Below, in pieces: positions 1 to 6,409 of a stretch of 6,876 nt of DNA. The stretch covers positions 1-6,876 of the forward strand of contig JAFXJE010000082.1 of assembly GCA_017532485.1 (NCBI GenBank), in the 5' to 3' direction. A model generated the notes under the pieces. It was not told where the DNA came from. It ran no database searches and worked only from the letters and a program-made list of their open reading frames with translations. Source of the DNA: Peptococcaceae bacterium. GTDB lineage: Bacteria; Bacillota; Peptococcia; Peptococcales; Peptococcaceae. The translations under genes were made by a program, and so were the position numbers. The stretch's first letter is position 1. Each line of letters opens with the position of its first letter.

Positions 1-3000
1 AATCAGGAATTAAGGCACTGATTTGCAAATCAATTTCCACTTGTTGTTGATTTTGACGCTGCTCACCCTTTAATTCCTTAATCGCATCATCCAACAAATT
101 GCAATAAAGGTCAAAGCCTACTGCTGCGACCTGTCCAGATTGCTCTGCCCCAAGAATATTACCGGCACCACGAATTTCCAAGTCACGCATAGCAATCTTA
201 AAGCCTGAACCCAACTCCGTATATTCACGAACTGCTGCCAAGCGTTTTTCTGCCAATTGGCTCAAAGTTCTATCTTTTTGATAAGTCAAATAAGCATAAG
301 CTACACGATTGCTTCTGCCGACACGTCCTCGCAGCTGATAAAGCTGCGCCAAGCCCATTTTATCAGCTTCATCAACAATCAGCGTATTAGCATTGGCAAT
401 ATCAATCCCTGTTTCGATAATCGTCGTCGAAATAAGCACATCCGCCTCATGATTAATAAACGCCATCATGATATTTTCCAGTTCCTGCTCTTTCATTTGC
501 CCATGACCAACCAAAATCCGTGCTTCCGGCACCAACTGACTAATCATTTCTGCCACTCGGTCTAAGTCGTCAATCCGATTATGCACCAAAAAGACTTGAC
601 CATTTCGCCCCAATTCACGCCTAATAGCATCTTTAATCAACTCAGGCGAAAACTCGGCAATATAAGTCTGGATAGGATAACGATCTTGTGGTGGAGTTTC
701 GATAATACTCATATCACGAATACCCACCAAGGACATATGCAATGTCCTTGGAATAGGCGTAGCCGACATGGTCAAAACATCAACCTGCGTACGCAAGCCC
801 TTTATTTTTTCTTTATGAGTTACCCCGAAACGTTGCTCTTCGTCAATAACCAACAAGCCCAAATCATGATAGCTGACTGATTTATTAAGCAATTTATGGG
901 TTCCAACTACAATATCTACCGTTCCTTCCGCCAAGCCTTCAATTGTCGCTTTTTGTTCTTTGGCTGTACGGAAACGGCTCAACATCTCTACCTTTACACC
1001 ATATGGTGTAAAGCGTTCGACAAAAGTATTGTAATGCTGCTGAGCCAATACAGTAGTTGGCACTAATATCGCCACCTGTTTGCCATCATTAACAGCCTTA
1101 AAAGCTGCCCGAATAGCTACTTCTGTTTTACCGTAACCAACATCACCACAAATCAATCTATCCATTACTGTCGGCCGCATCATATCGCGTTTTACTTCTT
1201 CAATCGCCTTTAATTGGTCCTCTGTTTCTACATATGGGAAAGCCTCTTCAAACTCTTTTTGCCACTGGTCATCAGGCGAAAAACTATACCCTTCTTGGCT
1301 TTGCCGTTTAGCATATATTTTCAGCAATTCTTCGGCAATTTTTTCTACCGAAGCTTTAACGCGGCTCTTCGTCTTTGCCCATTCACCACTGCCCAGCTTA
1401 TTAACCTTAGGTGCTTTACCTTCCCCTACAACATATTTTTGCAATAAATCAAACTGCTCTACTGGAATATATAATTTGTCCTCACCAGAATATTTTACAA
1501 TCAGATAATCGCGCTCTACATCGGCAACCGTCAATCGTTCAATCCCCAAATAACGACCAATCCCATGGTTAAGATGAACTACATAGTCACCAATATGCAA
1601 ATCATCTAAATGAGCAATTTTTTGCCCATCTTCTTTAAATATCTTTTTATTAACCCGTTTCTTTTGCTGCTGAAACACTTCTGTTTCGGCAATCAAAACT
1701 AATTTACTTTGACTAAATTGTGCCCCGTGGCTGATATTGCCTTTCAAAAGATAAATATGAGCTGGCGCTGCATACTTAGGCGAATCAATCCAAGTGGCTG
1801 TTAAATCATTTTCCTCCAGCATTTGCTGCAAACGCTGTCCCTTGGTAATCGAAGTCAGCAAAATAATAACCCGATAATTTAAGCGTTTCCAATTGCGCAA
1901 TTCATCCAACAACAGTTGTGGATTACCGAAAAACGGTGGAATTGTTTGACATTCCACTGTATACATTTTATTTGTTTCACACTGAAATACGGAGGCTTTT
2001 GGCAAAAGAGAAAAGCAAATATGCTCTGGTTGCTGCAAAATACTTGCCAAGCTGTTCAAATCATAAAAATACTCACTTTGTCCAGGCAAAACGCTGCCTT
2101 TTGCCAAAAGGTCGGCAAAGCTATTCAGCCTTTCCTTTTGCTGATGTTCTTCTGCCTCTTGGATACGGTTAGCCTCATCTAAAACTACCAAACAATTAGC
2201 TGGTAAATAATCTAGCAAAGAAACTGCTTGTGGGAAGAAATAGTTTTGATACTGCTCAATCCCAGGGAAATACAGACCCTGCTGTAATTTTTCCAGCAAT
2301 TCTCCTACTTTACTTTGCAAGCGTTCTATTGGTTCACGATTTTTCTTGCCCTTGAGTTGTTCCAGCTGTTGTGCAAATTCTTCCCGAATTTGCACCATAC
2401 CATGTTGACGCTGTTCATCAGTCAGGAAAAACTCTCTTGCTGGCACTAAAGTAAACTCTTGAATTTTTTCAATCGAGCATTGTGTTTTCACATCAAAAGG
2501 ACGCACAGAGTCTACTTCATCATCAAAAAATTCCAAACGCACTGGATTATTTTCGCGTGGTGAATAAATATCTACAATTCCCCCACGCACAGCAAATTGT
2601 CCAGGCTGTTCTACCTGTTCCACACCCTCATAGCCATAATCCACCAAGTATTTACGCAGCTGTTCTGGTTCAACAACATCACCAACGCGCAAAGTTTTAA
2701 TTCCTTGTCGCAACATAGCCGGTGGTAATAATTTTTTACTCAAACTATCCATAACTGTAACTACAATAGTTCGCTTACCTGCCTGCACCTGCAGCAATCG
2801 CGTCAATACCTCCACGCGTTTACATTCAAGTTCATTACTTTGTGCTAAAACTTCATAGGGAATCATTTCCAACGCAGGAAAATACAATACATCATCCTCT
2901 GGCAATAGTTGGCTCAAATCTTCCCAAAGCTCTTTCGCCCGTTTTGAAGTATCACAAATAGCCAGCAAACAATCTGTCTGCCGGCTGTCAAATAACGCTG

Positions 3001-3136
3001 CTGTCACTAAAGTTCGCTGTCCCTCATATAAACCATAGATGGCCAGTTCCTGTTTTTGCTGTAGAATATCCTGTAAATGAATAATCTCTTGGTCTTGTTG
3101 TAAAAATGTTAATACCGAATTTGTTTTGGCGGTCAT
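1..3136 (-). CDS. mfd: Transcription-repair coupling factor Mfd (C-terminus cut off by window edge)
   Basis: Mfd is a cytoplasmic DNA translocase that pushes stalled RNA polymerase off lesions and recruits UvrA for nucleotide excision repair. The frame is open for 1,045 codons from ATG 3136 to the left edge. The UvrB-like N-terminal module includes PALEMIPYE (residues 87-95) and GQFAVRGGIVDIYSP (179-193). The RNA-polymerase-interacting domain is marked by DYVVHLNHGIGRYLG from residue 517. The RecG-like superfamily 2 motor follows: Walker A GDVGYGKT (664-671), DEEQ box (765-768), MSATPIPRTL from 790, motif VI GRVGRS (937-942), and the TRG translocation motif including LEIRGAGN (986-993). Family members are usually about 1,090-1,180 residues, so only part of the C-terminal UvrA-regulating domain is missing. 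GAGGTG (3143-3148) lies 6 nt before the ATG and supports this start; an in-frame GTG three codons upstream lies within that site. It follows pth by 25 nt and is probably co-transcribed with it. No frameshift or missing motor motif was seen. Confidence 0.97.
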   Translation of the reverse strand, partial: MTAKTNSVLTFLQQDQEIIHLQDILQQKQELAIYGLYEGQRTLVTAALFDSRQTDCLLAICDTSKRAKELWEDLSQLLPEDDVLYFPALEMIPYEVLAQSNELECKRVEVLTRLLQVQAGKRTIVVTVMDSLSKKLLPPAMLRQGIKTLRVGDVVEPEQLRKYLVDYGYEGVEQVEQPGQFAVRGGIVDIYSPRENNPVRLEFFDDEVDSVRPFDVKTQCSIEKIQEFTLVPAREFFLTDEQRQHGMVQIREEFAQQLEQLKGKKNREPIERLQSKVGELLEKLQQGLYFPGIEQYQNYFFPQAVSLLDYLPANCLVVLDEANRIQEAEEHQQKERLNSFADLLAKGSVLPGQSEYFYDLNSLASILQQPEHICFSLLPKASVFQCETNKMYTVECQTIPPFFGNPQLLLDELRNWKRLNYRVIILLTSITKGQRLQQMLEENDLTATWIDSPKYAAPAHIYLLKGNISHGAQFSQSKLVLIAETEVFQQQKKRVNKKIFKEDGQKIAHLDDLHIGDYVVHLNHGIGRYLGIERLTVADVERDYLIVKYSGEDKLYIPVEQFDLLQKYVVGEGKAPKVNKLGSGEWAKTKSRVKASVEKIAEELLKIYAKRQSQEGYSFSPDDQWQKEFEEAFPYVETEDQLKAIEEVKRDMMRPTVMDRLICGDVGYGKTEVAIRAAFKAVNDGKQVAILVPTTVLAQQHYNTFVERFTPYGVKVEMLSRFRTAKEQKATIEGLAEGTVDIVVGTHKLLNKSVSYHDLGLLVIDEEQRFGVTHKEKIKGLRTQVDVLTMSATPIPRTLHMSLVGIRDMSIIETPPQDRYPIQTYIAEFSPELIKDAIRRELGRNGQVFLVHNRIDDLDRVAEMISQLVPEARILVGHGQMKEQELENIMMAFINHEADVLISTTIIETGIDIANANTLIVDEADKMGLAQLYQLRGRVGRSNRVAYAYLTYQKDRTLSQLAEKRLAAVREYTELGSGFKIAMRDLEIRGAGNILGAEQSGQVAAVGFDLYCNLLDDAIKELKGEQRQNQQQVEIDLQISALIPD

Positions 3137-3161
3137 TTCTTCCACCTCATCTTCCTTCGCA

Positions 3162-3725
3162 TTATTTCTTTTTCACATTATATTTATTCATCGCCGGCTG
3201 AATACCTTCCTGCAGCCAAAATTTTGTCCCCTCTACTGCCAAACGCACTGCCTCATCTACTTCAGCTTTAGCTGTCGCACCAAAAGGTGTAAGCACATAA
3301 TCTTTCGTCTCATTTTTGCCTCTGCCAATGCCCAGCTTCAGACGGTCAAAATCATTGGAATTTAGATGCGAAGCAATGCTTTTAATCCCATTATGACCAC
3401 CAGCACCACCGCCTTGCTTAAAGCGAATCATACCCGGCTCCAAATCTAAATCATCATGAATAACTATAATATCATCAATTTTGTCATTATAATAATTGAG
3501 CAATTGAATAACTGCCTGCCCGCTCAAATTCATATAAGTCTGTGGTTTAACCAAAAGTACCTTTTTACCTTCCCAAAAACCTGTTCCGGTTAAAGCTTGA
3601 CATTGTTTTTTTTCCACATCAATATTCATTTCTTCGGCAATCTTATCAATTACCCAAAAACCAACATTATGTTTAGTTAATGCATATTCTTTGCCTGGAT
3701 TGCCTAAGCCAACAATCATATACAT
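3162..3725 (-). CDS. pth: Peptidyl-tRNA hydrolase (bacterial Pth family)
   Basis: Pth cleaves the ester bond of peptidyl-tRNAs that drop off ribosomes, recycling the tRNA in the cytoplasm. With the start used here the protein has 187 residues, close to the usual 185-195. It begins MYMIVGLGNPGKEY and carries the family's active-site residues: N9 in GLGNPG, H19 in TKHNVGF, N66 in KPQTYMNLSG, D91 in IHDDLDL, and N112 in GGAGGHNGIKS. The longer frame opening at 3743 is rejected as a start because its ATG overlaps the Shine-Dalgarno AGGAGG (3735-3740), which sits 9 nt before ATG 3725. The ATG two codons further in (3719) is possible but is spaced less well, at 15 nt. The gene lies between prs and mfd, as in many Firmicutes. 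The C-terminus is short and lysine-rich (NVKKK). Confidence 0.96.
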   Translation of the reverse strand: MYMIVGLGNPGKEYALTKHNVGFWVIDKIAEEMNIDVEKKQCQALTGTGFWEGKKVLLVKPQTYMNLSGQAVIQLLNYYNDKIDDIIVIHDDLDLEPGMIRFKQGGGAGGHNGIKSIASHLNSNDFDRLKLGIGRGKNETKDYVLTPFGATAKAEVDEAVRLAVEGTKFWLQEGIQPAMNKYNVKKK

Positions 3726-3734
3726 TAAGACATT

Positions 3735-3740
3735 CCTCCT
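3735..3740 (-). promoter_or_regulatory. Ribosome binding site that fixes the pth start
   Basis: A consensus AGGAGG on the minus strand lies 9 nt upstream of ATG 3725. It overlaps the upstream in-frame ATG at 3743, which therefore cannot use it, and this argues for the 187-residue form of Pth. Confidence 0.8.
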
Positions 3741-3755
3741 CATCTACACACAAAC

Positions 3756-3783
3756 AGGGCTATCACCCTAAGGTAACAGCCCT
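3756..3783 (-). terminator. Strand-specific 12-bp hairpin between prs and pth (weak terminator or RNA processing element)
   Basis: Read on the minus strand, AGGGCTGTTACC and GGTGATAGCCCT pair along all 12 positions, with two G-U wobbles, around the tetraloop TTAG. The plus-strand version turns both wobbles into A·C mismatches, so the structure suits RNA made in the prs-to-pth direction. The downstream stretch GTTTGTGTGT is U-rich but has no clean U run. Full intrinsic termination is therefore uncertain; partial termination, attenuation or 3'-end protection of prs mRNA are alternatives. The stem ends 30 nt before the pth ATG. Confidence 0.6.
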
Positions 3784-3796
3784 TAATTTACTTCTT

Positions 3797-3827
3797 ATTT
3801 TACCCCAAAATCCGTAAGATTAGTCAA
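3797..3827 (-). promoter_or_regulatory. Possible weak promoter for pth-mfd
   Basis: TTGACT (3822-3827) overlaps the end of prs, and TAAAAT (3797-3802) follows after a 19-bp spacer. The hexamers resemble sigma-A elements but the spacing is longer than the ideal 17 bp. If active, it would give pth-mfd a leader that contains the hairpin at 3756-3783. Low confidence. Confidence 0.25.
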
Positions 3828-4770
3828 ACAATTCACTCACAGAACGGTCTTGATGGATACGCAAAATAGCTTCCCCAATAACAGGTGCTACGGACAATAC
3901 TTTAATCTTGTCAATGCGTTTTTCTTCTGGTAAAGGAATAGTATTGGTTGTTACCAACTCATCAATTGGGGAGTTGGCAATACGCTCAATAGCAGGACCA
4001 GATAATACAGGGTGAGTACAGCAAGCAGAAACAGATTTTGCTCCACGCTTAATCAATGCTTCAGCACCACCGGTAATAGTACCTGCAGTATCAATCATAT
4101 CATCGCACATGATTACATCTTTACCTTCAATATCACCAATCAGGTTCATTACTTCAGCTACATTTGGTCTTGGTCTGCGTTTGTCGATAATTGCCAAAGG
4201 CACACCGATATGCTCAGCTAAATTTCTAGCTCTAGCTACGCCACCCATATCAGGAGACACAACTACCATGTTGCTGGTGTCTTTCTTTTTATAATAATCT
4301 GCCAAAATTGGCAAACCGTACATATTATCTAACGGAATATCAAAGAAGCCTTGAATTTGAGCAGCATGTAAATCCATTGCCAATACTCGTCTTGCACCAG
4401 CTTGTGTAATCATATTAGCAACCAATTTTGCTGTAATTGGTTCTCTACCTCTGGATTTACGGTCTTGACGTGCATAACCATAATAAGGAATAACAGCTGT
4501 AACTCTTCTTGCAGAAGCTCTGCGCAAAGCATCCACCATAATCAGTAATTCCATTAAATTGTCATTTACAGGTGTACAAGTAGACTGAATAACATAAGTA
4601 TCTGTCCCGCGAACACTTTCATCAACAATTAAACTGATTTCACCATCGCTAAACTGTTTCACTTTAGCTGCACCAATCTTCACACCAATATAATCAGCGA
4701 TTTCTTGCGCTAATTCAGGATTAGCGTTACCAGTGAAAATTCTCAGATTTTTGATATCATTTTCTGCCAT
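3820..4770 (-). CDS. prs: Ribose-phosphate pyrophosphokinase (PRPP synthetase, class I)
   Basis: Prs transfers pyrophosphate from ATP to ribose 5-phosphate, making PRPP for purine, pyrimidine, histidine, tryptophan and NAD synthesis. The 316-residue length matches bacterial class I enzymes (about 315-317). Visible motifs are FSDGEI (40-45); the ATP-site segment YYGYARQDRK (96-105); the metal-binding DLHAAQIQGFF (133-143); VSPDMGGVARAR (171-182); the catalytic flexible-loop KRRPRP (197-202); and the PRPP-binding loop VIMCDDMIDTAGT (219-231) with its paired aspartates at 223-224. AGGGGG (4780-4785) is 9 nt before the ATG. The gene follows glmU by 97 nt and has its own promoter candidate in that gap, so it can probably be expressed apart from glmU. 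It appears intact, with no missing catalytic residue. Confidence 0.98.
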   Translation of the reverse strand: MAENDIKNLRIFTGNANPELAQEIADYIGVKIGAAKVKQFSDGEISLIVDESVRGTDTYVIQSTCTPVNDNLMELLIMVDALRRASARRVTAVIPYYGYARQDRKSRGREPITAKLVANMITQAGARRVLAMDLHAAQIQGFFDIPLDNMYGLPILADYYKKKDTSNMVVVSPDMGGVARARNLAEHIGVPLAIIDKRRPRPNVAEVMNLIGDIEGKDVIMCDDMIDTAGTITGGAEALIKRGAKSVSACCTHPVLSGPAIERIANSPIDELVTTNTIPLPEEKRIDKIKVLSVAPVIGEAILRIHQDRSVSELFD

Positions 4771-4816
4771 TTTGATAATCCCCCTGTCCCACTATAGATA
4801 TTTCTGCATTAATATT

Positions 4817-4845
4817 ATAATACCTAATCTGCTCAGGAAACTCAA
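4817..4845 (-). promoter_or_regulatory. Predicted sigma-A promoter of prs
   Basis: In the glmU-prs gap, TTGAGT (4840-4845) and TATTAT (4817-4822) are separated by exactly 17 bp. The start would fall near 4810, giving a leader of about 40 nt before the prs ATG. TATAAT overlaps the -10 element three bases downstream and could serve instead with a 20-bp spacer. Confidence 0.6.
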
Positions 4846-4867
4846 CCCATATTTCGCCTTTATCTCG

Positions 4868-6226
4868 TTATTTTTTCTTTTTTGACCAATTTTCCTTCAC
4901 TTTTAGCTCTGGCCTAGTCAAGGCCAAACTCTCTGCTGCTACATCTCTAGTAATCGTCGAACCAGCACCTACTGTTGCCCCAGTACCTACCGTTACAGGT
5001 GCTACCAAATTTGTATTGCTGCCGATAAATGCATGGTCTTCAATAACCGTCTGATATTTATTGACCCCATCATAATTACAAGTAATCGTTCCACAGCCAA
5101 TATTAACTCCAGCACCTACCGTTGCATCTCCCACATAAGATAAGTGTGGAATTTTACTGCCTTCTCCGACTTGCGCTTTTTTCACCTCGACAAAATCACC
5201 TATCTTCACTTTATTTGCCAAAGCTGCACCTGGGCGCAAATATGCAAATGGTCCAATCTTACATTCATCACCCACTTGACATTCCGTTAAAACACTTTGT
5301 TGAATATCATTGTCATTTCCGATAATACTATCCACAATGCGACAATTGCAGCCGATGATATTACCACTGCCAATCACAGTTTTGCCACTGATAAAAGTAC
5401 CTGGATAAATAATCGTATCTCTGCCGATTTCTACCTCTGCATCAAGATAGGTCTGAGCTGGGTCGATTAAAGTTACCCCTGCCAGCATTACCTCCTGACA
5501 TTTTCTTTGGCGTAAAATTTGCTCAGCTTGTGCTAACTGCACCCTTTGATTTACGCCCAAGCTTTCCGTAAAATCTGCCATAATATAACCGCCCAGCTTT
5601 TTGCCCTGACTTACTGCCAAACTGATTAAATCCGTCAAGTAATATTCCTTTTGGGCGTTATTGGTAGTCAGCTTAGTCAAATTTTCTTGCAAAAATTGTT
5701 GGTCAAAGCAATAAGTCCCTGTATTGATTTCTTTAATCAATTGCTGTTCTGCTGTCGCATCTTTTTGCTCGACAATAGCTTGAATAGCACCATCAGCACG
5801 CACAATTCTTCCGTAGCCAAAAGGTTCGTCGGTAGTCGCTGTCAGCAGGGTAACAGCATTTTGCTCCTCTTGATGCTGCTCCAGCAATTTTTTCAAAGTA
5901 TCTGCTTTCAATAATGGTGTATCGCCACAAAGTACCAAAACGGTCTTGCCCTCCACAGGCAGTAATGGCGCTGCTTGCATAACTGCATGGCCTGTCCCCA
6001 ATTGTTCGTGCTGCCAAGCTACTTGTACCTGACCACGCAAAACATCTTCGACCATGTCACCACCATGACCTAGCACAGCAATTTTTTCCTCTACGCCTGC
6101 TTCCTGTAAAGCATCAATCACCCATTGTACCATAGGTTTCCCTGCTGCTTTATGCAAAACTTTTGGCAGAGAAGACTTCATTCTTGTCCCCTGCCCCGCA
6201 GCCAAAATTATCGCCGTAACACTCAT
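4868..6226 (-). CDS. glmU: Bifunctional GlmU: glucosamine-1-phosphate acetyltransferase / GlcNAc-1-phosphate uridyltransferase
   Basis: GlmU carries out the last two steps to UDP-N-acetylglucosamine, the precursor of peptidoglycan and other wall polymers. The 452 residues match the usual 450-460. The N-terminal nucleotidyltransferase domain (about 1-228) has LAAGQGTRMKSSLPKVLH (8-25), QLGTGHAV (75-82), metal-binding LCGDTPLL with D102, YGRIVR (138-143) and N226. The C-terminal left-handed beta-helix (about 250-440) has degenerate hexapeptide repeats and the acetyltransferase residues R331 in YLRPGA, K349 in VEVKKA, H361 and Y364 in HLSYVGDA, and N375 and K390 flanking GCGTITCNYDG. Residue roles are assigned by alignment from memory to E. 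coli GlmU. AAGGAG (6235-6240) lies 8 nt before the ATG. The tail ends in four lysines encoded by an A-rich run just before the stop. It is the first gene of the minus-strand cluster and diverges from ackA. Confidence 0.98.
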   Translation of the reverse strand: MSVTAIILAAGQGTRMKSSLPKVLHKAAGKPMVQWVIDALQEAGVEEKIAVLGHGGDMVEDVLRGQVQVAWQHEQLGTGHAVMQAAPLLPVEGKTVLVLCGDTPLLKADTLKKLLEQHQEEQNAVTLLTATTDEPFGYGRIVRADGAIQAIVEQKDATAEQQLIKEINTGTYCFDQQFLQENLTKLTTNNAQKEYYLTDLISLAVSQGKKLGGYIMADFTESLGVNQRVQLAQAEQILRQRKCQEVMLAGVTLIDPAQTYLDAEVEIGRDTIIYPGTFISGKTVIGSGNIIGCNCRIVDSIIGNDNDIQQSVLTECQVGDECKIGPFAYLRPGAALANKVKIGDFVEVKKAQVGEGSKIPHLSYVGDATVGAGVNIGCGTITCNYDGVNKYQTVIEDHAFIGSNTNLVAPVTVGTGATVGAGSTITRDVAAESLALTRPELKVKENWSKKKK

Positions 6227-6263
6227 TTATATCTCTCCTTAAAACCATTACTTCTATAAGGTT

Positions 6264-6291
6264 AGTGTAGCATATTTTTTAAACTTCTAAC
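6264..6291 (-). promoter_or_regulatory. Predicted promoter of glmU (extended -10 type)
   Basis: TACACT (6264-6269) is preceded by TGC, giving an extended -10 element (TGn). The -35 candidate GTTAGA (6286-6291), 16 bp upstream, is weak, as often seen with extended -10 promoters. The start would be near 6257, about 31 nt before the glmU ATG. The -10 assignment is more secure than the -35. Confidence 0.45.
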
Positions 6292-6320
6292 AGTATTTTT
6301 ATTTTCTAGATGTAATTTTA

Positions 6321-6349
6321 TTGCACCGTCTATACTTTTCCTCTATAAT
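6321..6349 (+). promoter_or_regulatory. Predicted sigma-A promoter of ackA
   Basis: TTGCAC (6321-6326) and a perfect TATAAT (6344-6349) are separated by 17 bp, which is close to consensus. The 29 bp upstream (6292-6320) contain 25 A/T, so an UP-element contribution is possible. The transcription start would fall near 6356, giving a leader of about 54 nt. This is the strongest promoter in the window and fits a highly expressed fermentation gene. Confidence 0.75.
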
Positions 6350-6358
6350 GATTTTATT

Positions 6359-6383
6359 ATAGAATTACGATTCGGAATACTAT
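6359..6383. promoter_or_regulatory. 25-bp imperfect palindrome at the ackA start site (candidate operator)
   Basis: The half-sites ATAGAATTACGA (6359-6370) and TCGGAATACTAT (6372-6383) are inverted repeats around the single base T6371, matching at 10 of 12 positions. The innermost CGA/TCG pair abuts a one-base centre, which cannot form an RNA hairpin loop without opening pairs, so a DNA site for a dimeric regulator fits better than an RNA structure. It lies at about +3 to +27 from the predicted ackA start, where a bound repressor would block transcription. It does not match the cre (CcpA), Rex, Fur/PerR or Firmicutes LexA consensus that I know. The regulator is unknown. Confidence 0.45.
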
Positions 6384-6409
6384 TAAATCCAATAAAAAGG
6401 AGTTGTCTC

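Noticed and set aside
257..880. Plus-strand open frames of about 100 codons at 257-565 and 581-880.
   Set aside because: They lie antisense to the conserved Mfd motor domain, resemble no known protein and have no convincing ribosome binding site. The same applies to the other plus-strand frames inside mfd, prs and glmU.
1916..2182. Two overlapping plus-strand frames in different phases within mfd.
   Set aside because: Both are antisense shadows of a continuous Mfd coding frame. Overlap of two unrelated readings in the same place is typical of non-coding frames.
3133..3150. Five-codon mini-ORF (ATG at 3150, TGA overlapping the mfd ATG) in the pth-mfd gap, suggestive of translational coupling.
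   Set aside because: It is very short, its only ribosome binding sequence is too close to its ATG, and its bases are already explained as the mfd Shine-Dalgarno region. Chance is the simpler explanation.
4811..4822. Short AT palindrome (TATTATAATA) upstream of prs as a Fur- or PerR-like box.
   Set aside because: It is only 10 bp and coincides with the -10 element, where such self-complementary AT sequence is expected by chance.
4868..4890. A-rich run at the 3' end of glmU (lysine codons) as a possible programmed frameshift or slippage site.
   Set aside because: It lies directly before the stop codon, so slippage would alter only the last few residues. Lysine-rich tails are common at the ends of cytoplasmic proteins.
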